From Akkermansia sp. (GTDB lineage Bacteria > Verrucomicrobiota > Verrucomicrobiia > Verrucomicrobiales > Akkermansiaceae), in assembly GCA_030531305.1 (NCBI GenBank), contig JAUNNT010000027.1, forward strand, positions 1-32,007: a stretch of DNA of 32,007 nt, given 5' to 3'. Under the pieces are notes generated by a model that was not told where the DNA came from, ran no database searches, and saw only the letters and a program-made list of their open reading frames with translations. A program made the translations under genes and the position numbers. Numbering within the stretch: position 1 is the stretch's first letter; each line of letters begins with the position of its first letter. This document shows, one piece after another, positions 15,127-21,949 of the stretch.

Positions 15127-15757
15127 AGTTGCGGCGGAAGATGCGGGCATCCTTCCCCGCATACTTGTACTGGAGGAACTCGCGCAGGCGCTGCTCTGCC
15201 ACCTGCACGGCGGCCCTGTCCTCCAGCGCAGTCTTCCGGGCCTCCTCCTTCACCTCGTTGACGATGCGGGCCAGGTCCTCGCCGTCGGGCTCGTGCCACA
15301 TGCCGTCGTCCTTCCTGATGATGGGCTTGCCCTTGGGCTCGATGCTGGTGACAATGACATCGTAGCCGACGTCCAGCGCGCCGCCGGGCTGGGCGGTCTC
15401 CGAGATGCGGATGCCGTATTTGGCCTCGAACTGTTGGGAGTACAGCACCTTCCACGTGCTCATGAAATGCGTGTGCTCCACGAGCTTGACGGAGTTCACA
15501 TCCTTCTTGTAGGTGGTGAACTCGTACAGCTCCTCGCCGCCCTCCGTCTGGACAATGCTGATGTCCACGAAACGGGGTCCCAGCACCTTGTCCACCGTAT
15601 CAGTAACCTTATCCCCCGCCCTTTCCGCGGTGTCCACGATTTTCCACGTGACGGCGGCCCCCGCCAGAATCAGGACAATGAGGGTGATGCACACCCACAT
15701 GTGGTTTGATTTCCCGGGGGCGCCGCCCGGCTGCTGGTTCTCGGCTGAATCCATCAT
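15125..15757 (-). CDS. Membrane-anchored protein of unknown function
   Basis: 210 residues. A polar Gly/Pro-rich N-terminus (1-19) precedes one membrane helix (about 20-38) and a ~170-residue soluble domain with mixed beta and alpha character and a helical, Arg/Glu-rich end. It vaguely resembles DUF4230 proteins (single helix then a Val-Thr-type beta domain), but this was not verified and is not claimed. The tandem ATG codons at 15757 and 15754 both work; 15757 lies eight bases from a -10-like element. The longer frame to 16156 crosses the divergent gene and was rejected. Confidence 0.8.
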   Translation of the reverse strand: MMDSAENQQPGGAPGKSNHMWVCITLIVLILAGAAVTWKIVDTAERAGDKVTDTVDKVLGPRFVDISIVQTEGGEELYEFTTYKKDVNSVKLVEHTHFMSTWKVLYSQQFEAKYGIRISETAQPGGALDVGYDVIVTSIEPKGKPIIRKDDGMWHEPDGEDLARIVNEVKEEARKTALEDRAAVQVAEQRLREFLQYKYAGKDARIFRRN

Positions 15758-15765
15758 CACCCGGA

Positions 15766-15795
15766 ATTCAACCACACCCGCGCATGCGGGGTCAA
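15766..15795 (-). promoter_or_regulatory. Promoter of the 15125-15757 gene, predicted leaderless
   Basis: TTGACC (15795-15790), an 18-base spacer and TTGAAT (15771-15766) on the minus strand, eight bases from the ATG at 15757. Confidence 0.55.
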
Positions 15796-15805
15796 GTTTT
15801 TTGTG

Positions 15806-15834
15806 TTGACACCCCGCCCGCATTCGTGTAGGGT
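15806..15834 (+). promoter_or_regulatory. Promoter of the Arg-rich small protein gene
   Basis: Perfect TTGACA (15806-15811), a 17-base spacer and TAGGGT (15829-15834). The ATG at 15848 leaves a leader of about seven bases. It lies back to back with the promoter of the preceding minus-strand gene. Confidence 0.75.
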
Positions 15835-15847
15835 ACTGCCAACCCCT

Positions 15848-16126
15848 ATGATTACCATGACTACCCGAAAAAGGAATTTGGATATCCTGCTGGACCTGAA
15901 GAGCACGCGCTACCACCGCCTGCGCTTCCACCGCGAGAACCGCTACCGCCGCCACACGCTCTCCCCTAGCCTCGCCGAGCGTCTGCAGCGCACGCTGGCG
16001 GACCTCTCCAGCCTGTTCAACACCTACCGCCGCCGCCTCCGCGGAAACGCCTACCGCCGCAACCACGGCAGGCTGAACTTGAATTCCCGCCGCTCCCCCT
16101 GGGCGCGCGAATTCTCCAAATCGTGA
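15848..16126 (+). CDS. Small, highly basic Arg-rich protein of unknown function
   Basis: 92 residues from the ATG at 15848; an in-frame ATG at 15857 is an alternative. 21 of 92 residues are Arg, against six acidic residues. The centre (about 20-33) alternates Arg/His/Tyr, a predicted helix follows (Leu-Ala-Glu-Arg-Leu-Gln-Arg near 40), and a second Arg cluster lies at 58-70. There is no Cys, membrane helix or signal peptide. Such composition suggests nucleic-acid or ribosome binding, but no family was recognised. A good dedicated promoter directly upstream and a start choice consistent with it support expression. Confidence 0.7.
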   Translation: MITMTTRKRNLDILLDLKSTRYHRLRFHRENRYRRHTLSPSLAERLQRTLADLSSLFNTYRRRLRGNAYRRNHGRLNLNSRRSPWAREFSKS

Positions 16127-16170
16127 ACTGCTGGCCCGCGTACGCAAACCCACCATGCCATGATTGCCGC

Positions 16171-16199
16171 TTGCGCGGCGGCGGCGGATGTGTTAGGGT
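16171..16199 (+). promoter_or_regulatory. Promoter of the M23 peptidase gene, predicted leaderless
   Basis: TTGCGC (16171-16176), a 17-base spacer and TAGGGT (16194-16199), six bases from the ATG at 16206. It has the same -10 hexamer as the promoter at 15829 and the same -35 as gyrB. Confidence 0.55.
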
Positions 16200-16205
16200 G
16201 GCGGT

Positions 16206-16889
16206 ATGCAACCTGCCGCAAGACACCTCATGCTGCTGCTCGCCTGCCTGTTCGCCCTCTGCTGGTGCCGGGCGGAGGCGCGGCAGTTTGCCCGCGTGAC
16301 GCCCGACATGAAGTGGGCGTACACGCCGCTGGCCGACGGGTTCGACTACCCCGTGGGCAAGCCCAACGGCGACGGCTACTACAAGTCACGCGGCCTCCGT
16401 CTCGCCACGCCGCGCCACCTCGGCGAGGACTGGAACTCCGAGTCCGGCGGCAACTCCGACCTCGGCGATCCCGTCTACACCATCGGCCACGGCCTGGTCA
16501 CCTACGCATCCGACGCCCGCGGGCGCTGGGGCAAGGTGGTGATTGTGCGCCACGCCTTCCGCGAGCCGACCACGCACAAGGTGCTGTGCTGCCAGACGTT
16601 GTACGCGCACCTGGACCGCATCGACGTGAAGGTGGGGCAGCTGGTGAAGCGAGGTGACCAGATCGGCACCATCGGCAATAACCACGGCATGTTCACCGCG
16701 CACCTGCACGCGGAGCTGCACTTCAACATCCTGGTGAATTGCGGCCAGCAGGGGATCCCCAAGACCGCCCAGAACTACGGCAACCTGGAGAGCTTCATCA
16801 GGCACTACCGCCGGCTTACCCCGGAATCCAAGTTCGTGAAGCTGCCCATCGGCTGCTTCCTGCCCTACAAGGACACCGAGGGCCTGTAA
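16206..16889 (+). CDS. Exported M23-family metallopeptidase (LytM-like)
   Basis: 227 residues. A signal peptide (about 1-25, a Leu-rich core then Cys-Arg-Ala-Glu-Ala) sends it to the periplasm; the Cys at 21 may instead mark a lipoprotein, though the lipobox is poor. The M23 fold is shown by His71-Leu-Gly-Glu-Asp75 (first zinc ligands), Gly-Asp-Pro-Val-Tyr near 87, Tyr-Ala-His135-Leu, and His166-Leu-His168 near the second ligand motif. This family cleaves glycyl or meso-diaminopimelate peptide bonds in peptidoglycan, so a role in wall remodelling is likely. All ligands are present, so it should be active rather than an EnvC-type degenerate activator. nadD follows 25 bases later and is probably co-transcribed. 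Confidence 0.88.
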   Translation: MQPAARHLMLLLACLFALCWCRAEARQFARVTPDMKWAYTPLADGFDYPVGKPNGDGYYKSRGLRLATPRHLGEDWNSESGGNSDLGDPVYTIGHGLVTYASDARGRWGKVVIVRHAFREPTTHKVLCCQTLYAHLDRIDVKVGQLVKRGDQIGTIGNNHGMFTAHLHAELHFNILVNCGQQGIPKTAQNYGNLESFIRHYRRLTPESKFVKLPIGCFLPYKDTEGL

Positions 16890-16914
16890 TTCGCCCCCAC
16901 ACCCCCTGCCGGCC

Positions 16915-17475
16915 ATGAAAACGTGCCTGTTCGGCGGCTCCTTCGACCCCATCCACCTGGGGCATATTCAGATGGCTACGGACGCCCAAAGCGCGTGCAG
17001 GCTGGATGCGGTGGTGTTCCTGCCCGCCGCGGAATCCCCCTTCAAGCAGGGGCAACGCCTGATGTTCAGCAATGAGCAGCGACTGGACATGCTGCGCCTC
17101 GCCACGCGGAATATGCCGTGGGCGAGCGTGTCCGAGCTGGACCTGCAGCTGCCGCCGCCCAGCTGGAGCTGGCGCATCGTAGAGGCTTGGATAAACACCC
17201 ACCCGCAGGACGAGCTGTTCTGGCTGCTCGGCACCGACCAATGGGACGAGCTGCATCGCTGGGGACGGTACGACTACCTCGTGCAACAGCTCACCTTCAT
17301 CGTCTACCACCGCGACCACGCCCCCGCCCCGCGCGACGGCGTGCGGGCCGTCTTCCTGCAGGGGCAGCATCCCGCATCGTCCTCGGAAATTCGCCGCCAC
17401 CTGAAGGACCACACCCCCCTGCCCCTCGGCTGGATGTCCCCAGACTGCGAACAGTACGCGCGGGAGCATGCGTGA
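16915..17475 (+). CDS. nadD: Nicotinate-nucleotide adenylyltransferase
   Basis: 186 residues. It transfers AMP from ATP to nicotinate mononucleotide in NAD synthesis. The nucleotidyltransferase alpha/beta signature Gly-Ser-Phe-Asp-Pro-Ile-His-Leu-Gly-His lies at 8-17 and the second signature Ser-Ser-Ser-Glu-Ile-Arg at 155-160. Trp-Leu-Leu-Gly-Thr-Asp-Gln-Trp near 101-108 fits the NadD substrate-specificity region. It is slightly shorter than typical (about 190-215). No own promoter was seen, so it is probably read from the M23 promoter. No clear terminator follows. Confidence 0.9.
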   Translation: MKTCLFGGSFDPIHLGHIQMATDAQSACRLDAVVFLPAAESPFKQGQRLMFSNEQRLDMLRLATRNMPWASVSELDLQLPPPSWSWRIVEAWINTHPQDELFWLLGTDQWDELHRWGRYDYLVQQLTFIVYHRDHAPAPRDGVRAVFLQGQHPASSSEIRRHLKDHTPLPLGWMSPDCEQYAREHA

Positions 17476-17758
17476 ACGAACGCCGCGCCGGGAGACGGAA
17501 TGCGCGTCCCCGCGCAACATTTGGGATTTGATGAGAACGCACGCGGCGGAATGCACGCCGCACAGGCACAACTGCACACCACCCGCAGCCAACAACACAA
17601 CACACTATAAACAGCGTCTTTATATAATTCATCAGCCAAATTTCCCGGCGCAGAAATTTTATATTCCTGCCGCGATTGGCTGCAACTTTTCTTGTTTTCT
17701 GTCGTCGTTTTCTTCTGTTTTTCTTGTTTTTTGACGTTATTTTTACTTTTTTTTGCAA
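17476..17758. other. Non-coding, increasingly AT-rich region with T tracts
   Basis: No credible gene was seen; a short open frame here has no support. A 6-bp hairpin (17543-17548 with 17556-17561) without a T run may be a weak end for nadD. From about 17580 the composition turns strongly AT-rich, and 17687-17760 is a pyrimidine-rich run of T tracts on the plus strand leading into the ATPase promoter. The abrupt composition change may mark the edge of acquired DNA. Confidence 0.6.
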
Positions 17759-17784
17759 TTTCTGTTGACATTTGTCGGCAGAAA
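17759..17784. promoter_or_regulatory. 26-bp interrupted palindrome over the ATPase -35 element
   Basis: Arms TTTCTG (17759-17764) and CAGAAA (17779-17784) enclose a second pair, GACA (17767-17770) and TGTC (17773-17776). Only the symmetric 2-base positions at 17765-17766 and 17777-17778 are mismatched, and 2 bases form the centre. The -35 hexamer lies inside, as expected for a repressor operator. Confidence 0.65.
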
Positions 17785-17793
17785 TGGTAATTT
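17765..17793 (+). promoter_or_regulatory. ATPase gene promoter, predicted leaderless
   Basis: Perfect TTGACA (17765-17770), a 17-base spacer and TAATTT (17788-17793). The ATG at 17802 is eight bases after the -10. Confidence 0.7.
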
Positions 17794-17801
17794 GAGCGGG
17801 A

Positions 17802-19121
17802 ATGAACATGGAATTGCGGCAAGCTTTGCGAGAAATCATCCTGGACCGCCAGCAGATGGAGCTGGAGGGCAGCACCCCGCGTGATTTGGTGATCGAGCCG
17901 TACGAGAAGAAGGTGTCGATCTGCATGGGAGTGCGACGCTGCGGTAAGAGCACGCTGATGGAGGGAATCGTGGCGGGGTTGAGGAAAAAACGCGTGGCGA
18001 GGGAGAACATCGTGTGGCTGAATTTTATGGACGACCGCCTGGCGGCGCTGGAGGAAGGGGACTGGAACGACCTGTACGAGGCGTACTACAGCCTGTACCC
18101 GGAGAAACGGCGCAAGGAGAAGGTGTACTTCATCTTCGACGAGATGCAGGACTACCCTGGCTGGCAGCTGTTCATCGAGCGGTTGCGACGCGACGAGAAG
18201 TGCGAGATATACCTCACGGGGTCGTCGTCCAAGCTGCTGTCCAAGGAAATCGCCACCTGCCTGCGCGGGCGGACGATGACGTGGGAGCTGTATCCGTTCT
18301 CGTTCGGGGAATATTTGACACGCGCAAAGGTGAGCCGCAAGGTGGGGCGCCTTTCCACCACGCAGCGCATGGAGGTGCTGCGCGCGTGGGAGAACTACAA
18401 GCAGACCGGCGGCTTCCCGGAGGTGTACGGGCTCTCTGCGGAGCGCCGCCGCCAGCTGCACCAGGAGTATTTTTCCTCCATCCTGTACCATGACGTTGTG
18501 GAGCGCAACGCCGTGGGACAGCCGCTCGTGCTGCGCAGCCTGGCGCGCCGCATGCTCAACCAGGTGGGCACCCTGTTCTCCGTGAGCAAGGTGTGCAAGG
18601 ATTTTTCCTCCATGGGCTACAGCGTGAGCCGCGAGACCATCTCCCAGTACGTGCAGTGGCTGGAGGACGCCTTCTTCCTCATCACCGTGCCGGCATTCTC
18701 CGCCAGCATGGGCGAGCAGCAGCGACGCATGCACAAGGTCTACTGCTCCGACCACGCCATGGCCGCATCCCTCGGCGCGCGCATCACCGCCAACATCGGC
18801 CAGATGCTGGAGAACATCGTCTGCGTGGAGCTGCGCCGCCACACGCACGACCTCTACTACTACACCACCCAAAACAAGTACGAGGTTGACTTCCTGGCCA
18901 CCCTGCCCAGCGGCGAGCGCCACCTGGTGCAGGTGTGCCACGCCATGGACGACGCCACCACGCGCCGCCGCGAGCTGCGCGCCCTCACCACCGCCATGCA
19001 GGAGACCAACATCAAGAACGCCTGGGTGGTCACCGAGGGCCACGAGGAGGACATCCCCACCCCCCACGGCACCATCCACGCCCTCCCCGCCTGGAAGTGG
19101 CTGCTCTCCTTCGGCGAGTGA
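17802..19121 (+). CDS. AAA_14 ATPase with DUF4143 C-terminal domain
   Basis: 439 residues. An N-terminal P-loop ATPase has Walker A Gly-Val-Arg-Arg-Cys-Gly-Lys-Ser-Thr at 43-51, Walker B Val-Tyr-Phe-Ile-Phe-Asp-Glu-Met-Gln at 108-116, and the Leu-Thr-Gly-Ser-Ser-Ser sensor motif near 138-143. A winged-helix-like middle follows. The C-terminal DUF4143 part keeps Glu337, Asp363 (in Glu-Val-Asp-Phe) and Gln377, in the pattern of a restriction-endonuclease-like fold with Gln in place of the catalytic Lys. Such ATPases form large paralogous families in Bacteroidetes and Verrucomicrobia; their role is not established. The ATG at 17808 is an alternative start. It is monocistronic, with the upstream dyad suggesting regulation. 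Confidence 0.9.
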   Translation: MNMELRQALREIILDRQQMELEGSTPRDLVIEPYEKKVSICMGVRRCGKSTLMEGIVAGLRKKRVARENIVWLNFMDDRLAALEEGDWNDLYEAYYSLYPEKRRKEKVYFIFDEMQDYPGWQLFIERLRRDEKCEIYLTGSSSKLLSKEIATCLRGRTMTWELYPFSFGEYLTRAKVSRKVGRLSTTQRMEVLRAWENYKQTGGFPEVYGLSAERRRQLHQEYFSSILYHDVVERNAVGQPLVLRSLARRMLNQVGTLFSVSKVCKDFSSMGYSVSRETISQYVQWLEDAFFLITVPAFSASMGEQQRRMHKVYCSDHAMAASLGARITANIGQMLENIVCVELRRHTHDLYYYTTQNKYEVDFLATLPSGERHLVQVCHAMDDATTRRRELRALTTAMQETNIKNAWVVTEGHEEDIPTPHGTIHALPAWKWLLSFGE

Positions 19122-19149
19122 ACGTTCCCGCGCAGAGTTCACTTTGCCG

Positions 19150-19177
19150 TTGACATCGGCGCGGGGTGCGCTAGAAT
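19150..19177 (+). promoter_or_regulatory. Promoter of the orphan small RNA
   Basis: Perfect TTGACA (19150-19155), a 16-base spacer and TAGAAT (19172-19177), followed by GCGCGCC. No open frame downstream uses it; the transcript runs straight into a terminator at 19256. Confidence 0.8.
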
Positions 19178-19184
19178 GCGCGCC

Positions 19185-19256
19185 GGCTCCCCTTGGCTGG
19201 GATAAGCCTTAGCGGATTCCGCAAGGTCCCCCTGTCGGCCATCGGGAGCTTTTTTT
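19185..19256 (+). ncRNA. Candidate ~72-nt structured small RNA
   Basis: It starts about seven bases after a -10 element and ends in seven U. Nearly the whole transcript folds into one interrupted hairpin: GCTCCC (19186-19191) with GGGAGC (19244-19249), TGGCTG (19194-19199) with CGGCCA (19236-19241, one G-U), GGA (19200-19202) with TCC (19227-19229), CCTT (19207-19210) with AAGG (19223-19226), and GCGG (19212-19215) with CCGC (19219-19222) around a 3-base loop. It lacks the GGAA-loop and flanking signature of SRP RNA and matches no RNA family I recognise. It lies between the ATPase gene and the convergent gyrA terminator. Confidence 0.7.
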
Positions 19257-19277
19257 GCATACCTGCACCTGATGATG

Positions 19278-19309
19278 AAAAAGGCGGCACCGTTACCGGT
19301 GCCGCCCTT
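19278..19309 (-). terminator. Rho-independent terminator of gyrA
   Basis: A 10-bp perfect stem (19283-19292 and 19297-19306) with a 4-base loop. On the minus strand it is followed by five T, and the plus strand has CTTT, so it may also stop read-through from the small RNA. Confidence 0.88.
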
Positions 19310-19332
19310 TGGGTGATGAATGGGAATGATGG

Positions 19333-21927
19333 TTATTCCTCGGCGGGGGCTTCGGTGTCCCCGGTCTCGGAGTCCTCTTCGGAGGATTCATCGTCGTCAT
19401 CGTCATCGGGGATGACGAGGGTGATTTCCTGGATGGATTCCTTGGCGTCGTTGAGGGTGATGAGCTTCACGCCCTGTGCGGCGCGCCCGGTCTCGCGGAT
19501 GGTGTTCACCTTGATGCGGACGGACTGGCCGCTGGAGGTGACAATCATGAGCTCGTCCTCATCGGTGACGGAGGTGGCAGAGACCACGAGCCCGGTTTTG
19601 TCCGTGCAGTTCATGGTCTTGATGCCGATGCCGCCGCGGGTCTGGAGGCGGTACTCGTCGAACCCGGTGCGCTTGCCGAGGCCCTTCTCGGAAACGACCA
19701 GCAGGTGTGCCTGCGGGTTGACCACGGCGAGGGAGACGACGTAGTCGCCCTCGCGGAGGCGCATGCCGCGCACGCCGATGGTGTTGCGGCCCTGGGTTCG
19801 CATGTCGTCCTCCTTGAAGCGGATGCTCATGCCGTTGTGGGAGACGAGGACGACCTCGTCCTCGCCGCTGGTGAGCACCACGTTGACGAGGGTGTTGCCC
19901 TCCTCCAGGTTGATGGCGATGATGCCGGCCTTGCGGTAGTTGACGAAGTCGTTGAGGGCGGTCTTCTTCACGGTGCCGTCCTTGGTGGCGAAGACCACGT
20001 TGCCGGAGCCCTCGGCGAAGGTGATGTCGTTGCCCTTCTCGTCCACCTTGCGCTCCAGGCGGAGGGTGGAAACGATGCGCTCGTCCGCCTGCAGGTCCAG
20101 CAGGTTCTTGATGGAGCGGCCCTGCGCGCTGCGTGAACCCTCGTCGATGTTGTACACGCGCTCCACGTACACGCGGCCGGTGTTGGTGAAGAACATGATG
20201 TAGTCGTGGTTCTGGGCGGCGAAGAGGTGCTCGATGAAGTCTGCGCGGTCCTTCTTGCTCTTGGTGGTGGCGGCCTTCACGCCCTTGCCGCCGCGACCCT
20301 GCAGGCGGTACTCGTCCGTGCGGGTGCGCTTGATGTACCCGCTGTGGGAGATGGTGACGATCATGGCGTCGTTGGGGATGAGGTCCTCGATGGCACGGTC
20401 GCCCTCGTACGGGATGATCTGGGTGAGGCGCGGGGTGGCGTACTTCTCCTTGATGGTGCGCAGCTCGTCCTTGACGATGCCGAGCACGCGGGACTCGTTG
20501 GCCAGGATGTCCAGGTAGTCCTCGATCTGCGCCAGCAGGGCCTTGTACTCGTCCGTGATCTTGTCGTTCTCCAGTGCGGTGAGCTGGTAGAGGCGGAGCT
20601 CCAGGATGGCGTTGACCTGGCGCTCGGTGAACACGTAGTTCTCGCCCTGCACGGAGGGCTGGCTGCGGATGAGGATGCCGAGCCCCTTCGCGAGCTTCGT
20701 GGAGTACTTGAACGCCATCAAACGCTGGCGTGCCTCCTCGCGGTTCTTGGAGTCGCGGATGATGCGGATGAACTCGTCCAGGTTGGCGAGGGCGATGAGG
20801 TAGGCCTCCAAAATCTCCGCGCGGTCCTCGGCCTTGCCGAGCAGGAAGCGCGTGCGGCGCACCACCACCTCGCGGCGGTGCTCCACGTAGAAGTTGATGG
20901 CGTCGCGCAGCGTGAGCACCTTCGGGCGGTTCTCATGGATGGCCAGCATGTTGATGGAGAAGCTGGTCTCCAGGCTGGTGAGCTTGTAGAGCTGGTTGAT
21001 GACCACCTGCGGGCGGGCGTCGCGCTTGAGCTCCACCTCCACGTAGTCCGTGAGGTCGCGCATGCCGGCGATGTCGTTGATGACCTTGTCGCGCACCAGC
21101 TCGGCGATACGCTCCTGGAGGACGGCTCGGTTCACGCCGTAGGGCATGTCGGAGATGTGGATGTACTCGCGGCCGTTCTCGTTGGTGACCACCTCCATCT
21201 TGCCGCGCATGAGCACGCTGCCGCGCCCGGTGCGGAAGTAGGAGTCGATGCCCTTGCTGCCGAGGATGTATCCGCCGGTGGGGAAGTCCGGGCCCTTGAT
21301 GTAGGCGCGCAGCTCGTCGGGCGTGATGTGGGGATTGTCGATGTACGCGCAGATGCCGTCCACCACCTCGCCGAGGTTGTGCGGGGCCATGTTGGTGGCC
21401 ATGCCCACGGCGATGCCCGTGCCGCCGTTCACCAGCAGGTTCGGGAACGCGGAGGGGAACACCACCGGCTCCGTGGTGGAGCTGTCGTAGTTCGGCTGGA
21501 AGTCCACGGTGTCCTTCTCCAGGTCGTCCATGAGCGCCATGCCCATGGGGGAGAGCTTGGCCTCCGTGTATCGGTAGGCTGCGGGCGGGTCGCCTTCCGG
21601 CGAGCCGAAGTTGCCCTGGCCGATGACCAGCACATCGCGCATGTACCAGTTCTGCGCCATGTTCACCAGCGTGCCATACGCGGAGGAGTCGCCGTGCGGG
21701 TGGTACTTACCGATGGTGTCGCCGACGATACGGCCGCACTTCACCGTGCCCTTGTTGGGCACCAGGCCCAGCTCGTGCATGGCGTACAGCACGCGCCGCT
21801 GCGACGGCTTCAAGCCATCGCGGGCATCGGGAAGCGCGCGGGAAATAATAACAGACATCGAATAGTCGAGGAAGGAGCGAGACATCTCCTCCGCGACATC
21901 CACGGGACGAATTCGATTTTCGTTCAT
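19333..21927 (-). CDS. gyrA: DNA gyrase subunit A
   Basis: 864 residues. It forms the DNA breakage-reunion and wrapping subunit of gyrase, with GyrB. The catalytic Tyr is residue 120 (in Arg-Tyr-Thr-Glu). The quinolone region reads His-Gly-Asp-Ser-Ser-Ala-Tyr-Gly at 78-85: Ser81 corresponds to E. coli Ser83, but Gly85 occupies the Asp87 position. The GyrA box of the C-terminal beta-pinwheel is at 543-549 as Gln-Gly-Arg-Gly-Gly-Lys-Gly (consensus Gln-Arg-Arg-Gly-Gly-Lys-Gly). It confirms gyrase rather than topoisomerase IV. Residues 841-864 form an acidic tail starting with six Asp, like the E. coli tail that tunes DNA wrapping. It follows gyrB by 22 bases without an obvious ribosome-binding site. 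Confidence 0.97.
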   Translation of the reverse strand: MNENRIRPVDVAEEMSRSFLDYSMSVIISRALPDARDGLKPSQRRVLYAMHELGLVPNKGTVKCGRIVGDTIGKYHPHGDSSAYGTLVNMAQNWYMRDVLVIGQGNFGSPEGDPPAAYRYTEAKLSPMGMALMDDLEKDTVDFQPNYDSSTTEPVVFPSAFPNLLVNGGTGIAVGMATNMAPHNLGEVVDGICAYIDNPHITPDELRAYIKGPDFPTGGYILGSKGIDSYFRTGRGSVLMRGKMEVVTNENGREYIHISDMPYGVNRAVLQERIAELVRDKVINDIAGMRDLTDYVEVELKRDARPQVVINQLYKLTSLETSFSINMLAIHENRPKVLTLRDAINFYVEHRREVVVRRTRFLLGKAEDRAEILEAYLIALANLDEFIRIIRDSKNREEARQRLMAFKYSTKLAKGLGILIRSQPSVQGENYVFTERQVNAILELRLYQLTALENDKITDEYKALLAQIEDYLDILANESRVLGIVKDELRTIKEKYATPRLTQIIPYEGDRAIEDLIPNDAMIVTISHSGYIKRTRTDEYRLQGRGGKGVKAATTKSKKDRADFIEHLFAAQNHDYIMFFTNTGRVYVERVYNIDEGSRSAQGRSIKNLLDLQADERIVSTLRLERKVDEKGNDITFAEGSGNVVFATKDGTVKKTALNDFVNYRKAGIIAINLEEGNTLVNVVLTSGEDEVVLVSHNGMSIRFKEDDMRTQGRNTIGVRGMRLREGDYVVSLAVVNPQAHLLVVSEKGLGKRTGFDEYRLQTRGGIGIKTMNCTDKTGLVVSATSVTDEDELMIVTSSGQSVRIKVNTIRETGRAAQGVKLITLNDAKESIQEITLVIPDDDDDDESSEEDSETGDTEAPAEE

Positions 21928-21949
21928 AGTCGTAAAAATGGGTTAGGGG

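Noticed and set aside
17468..17734. 88-codon frame in the nadD-ATPase gap
   Set aside because: Begins within nadD, runs through AT-rich non-coding DNA, no domain, no promoter or ribosome-binding site.
17304..19142. 612-codon minus-strand frame over the ATPase and nadD end
   Set aside because: Crosses a promoter, a dyad and AT-rich non-coding DNA; the plus strand encodes a recognisable ATPase.
19185..19256. SRP (4.5S) RNA
   Set aside because: Size and single-hairpin form are suggestive, but the conserved GGAA tetraloop and flanking internal-loop bases of helix 8 are absent.
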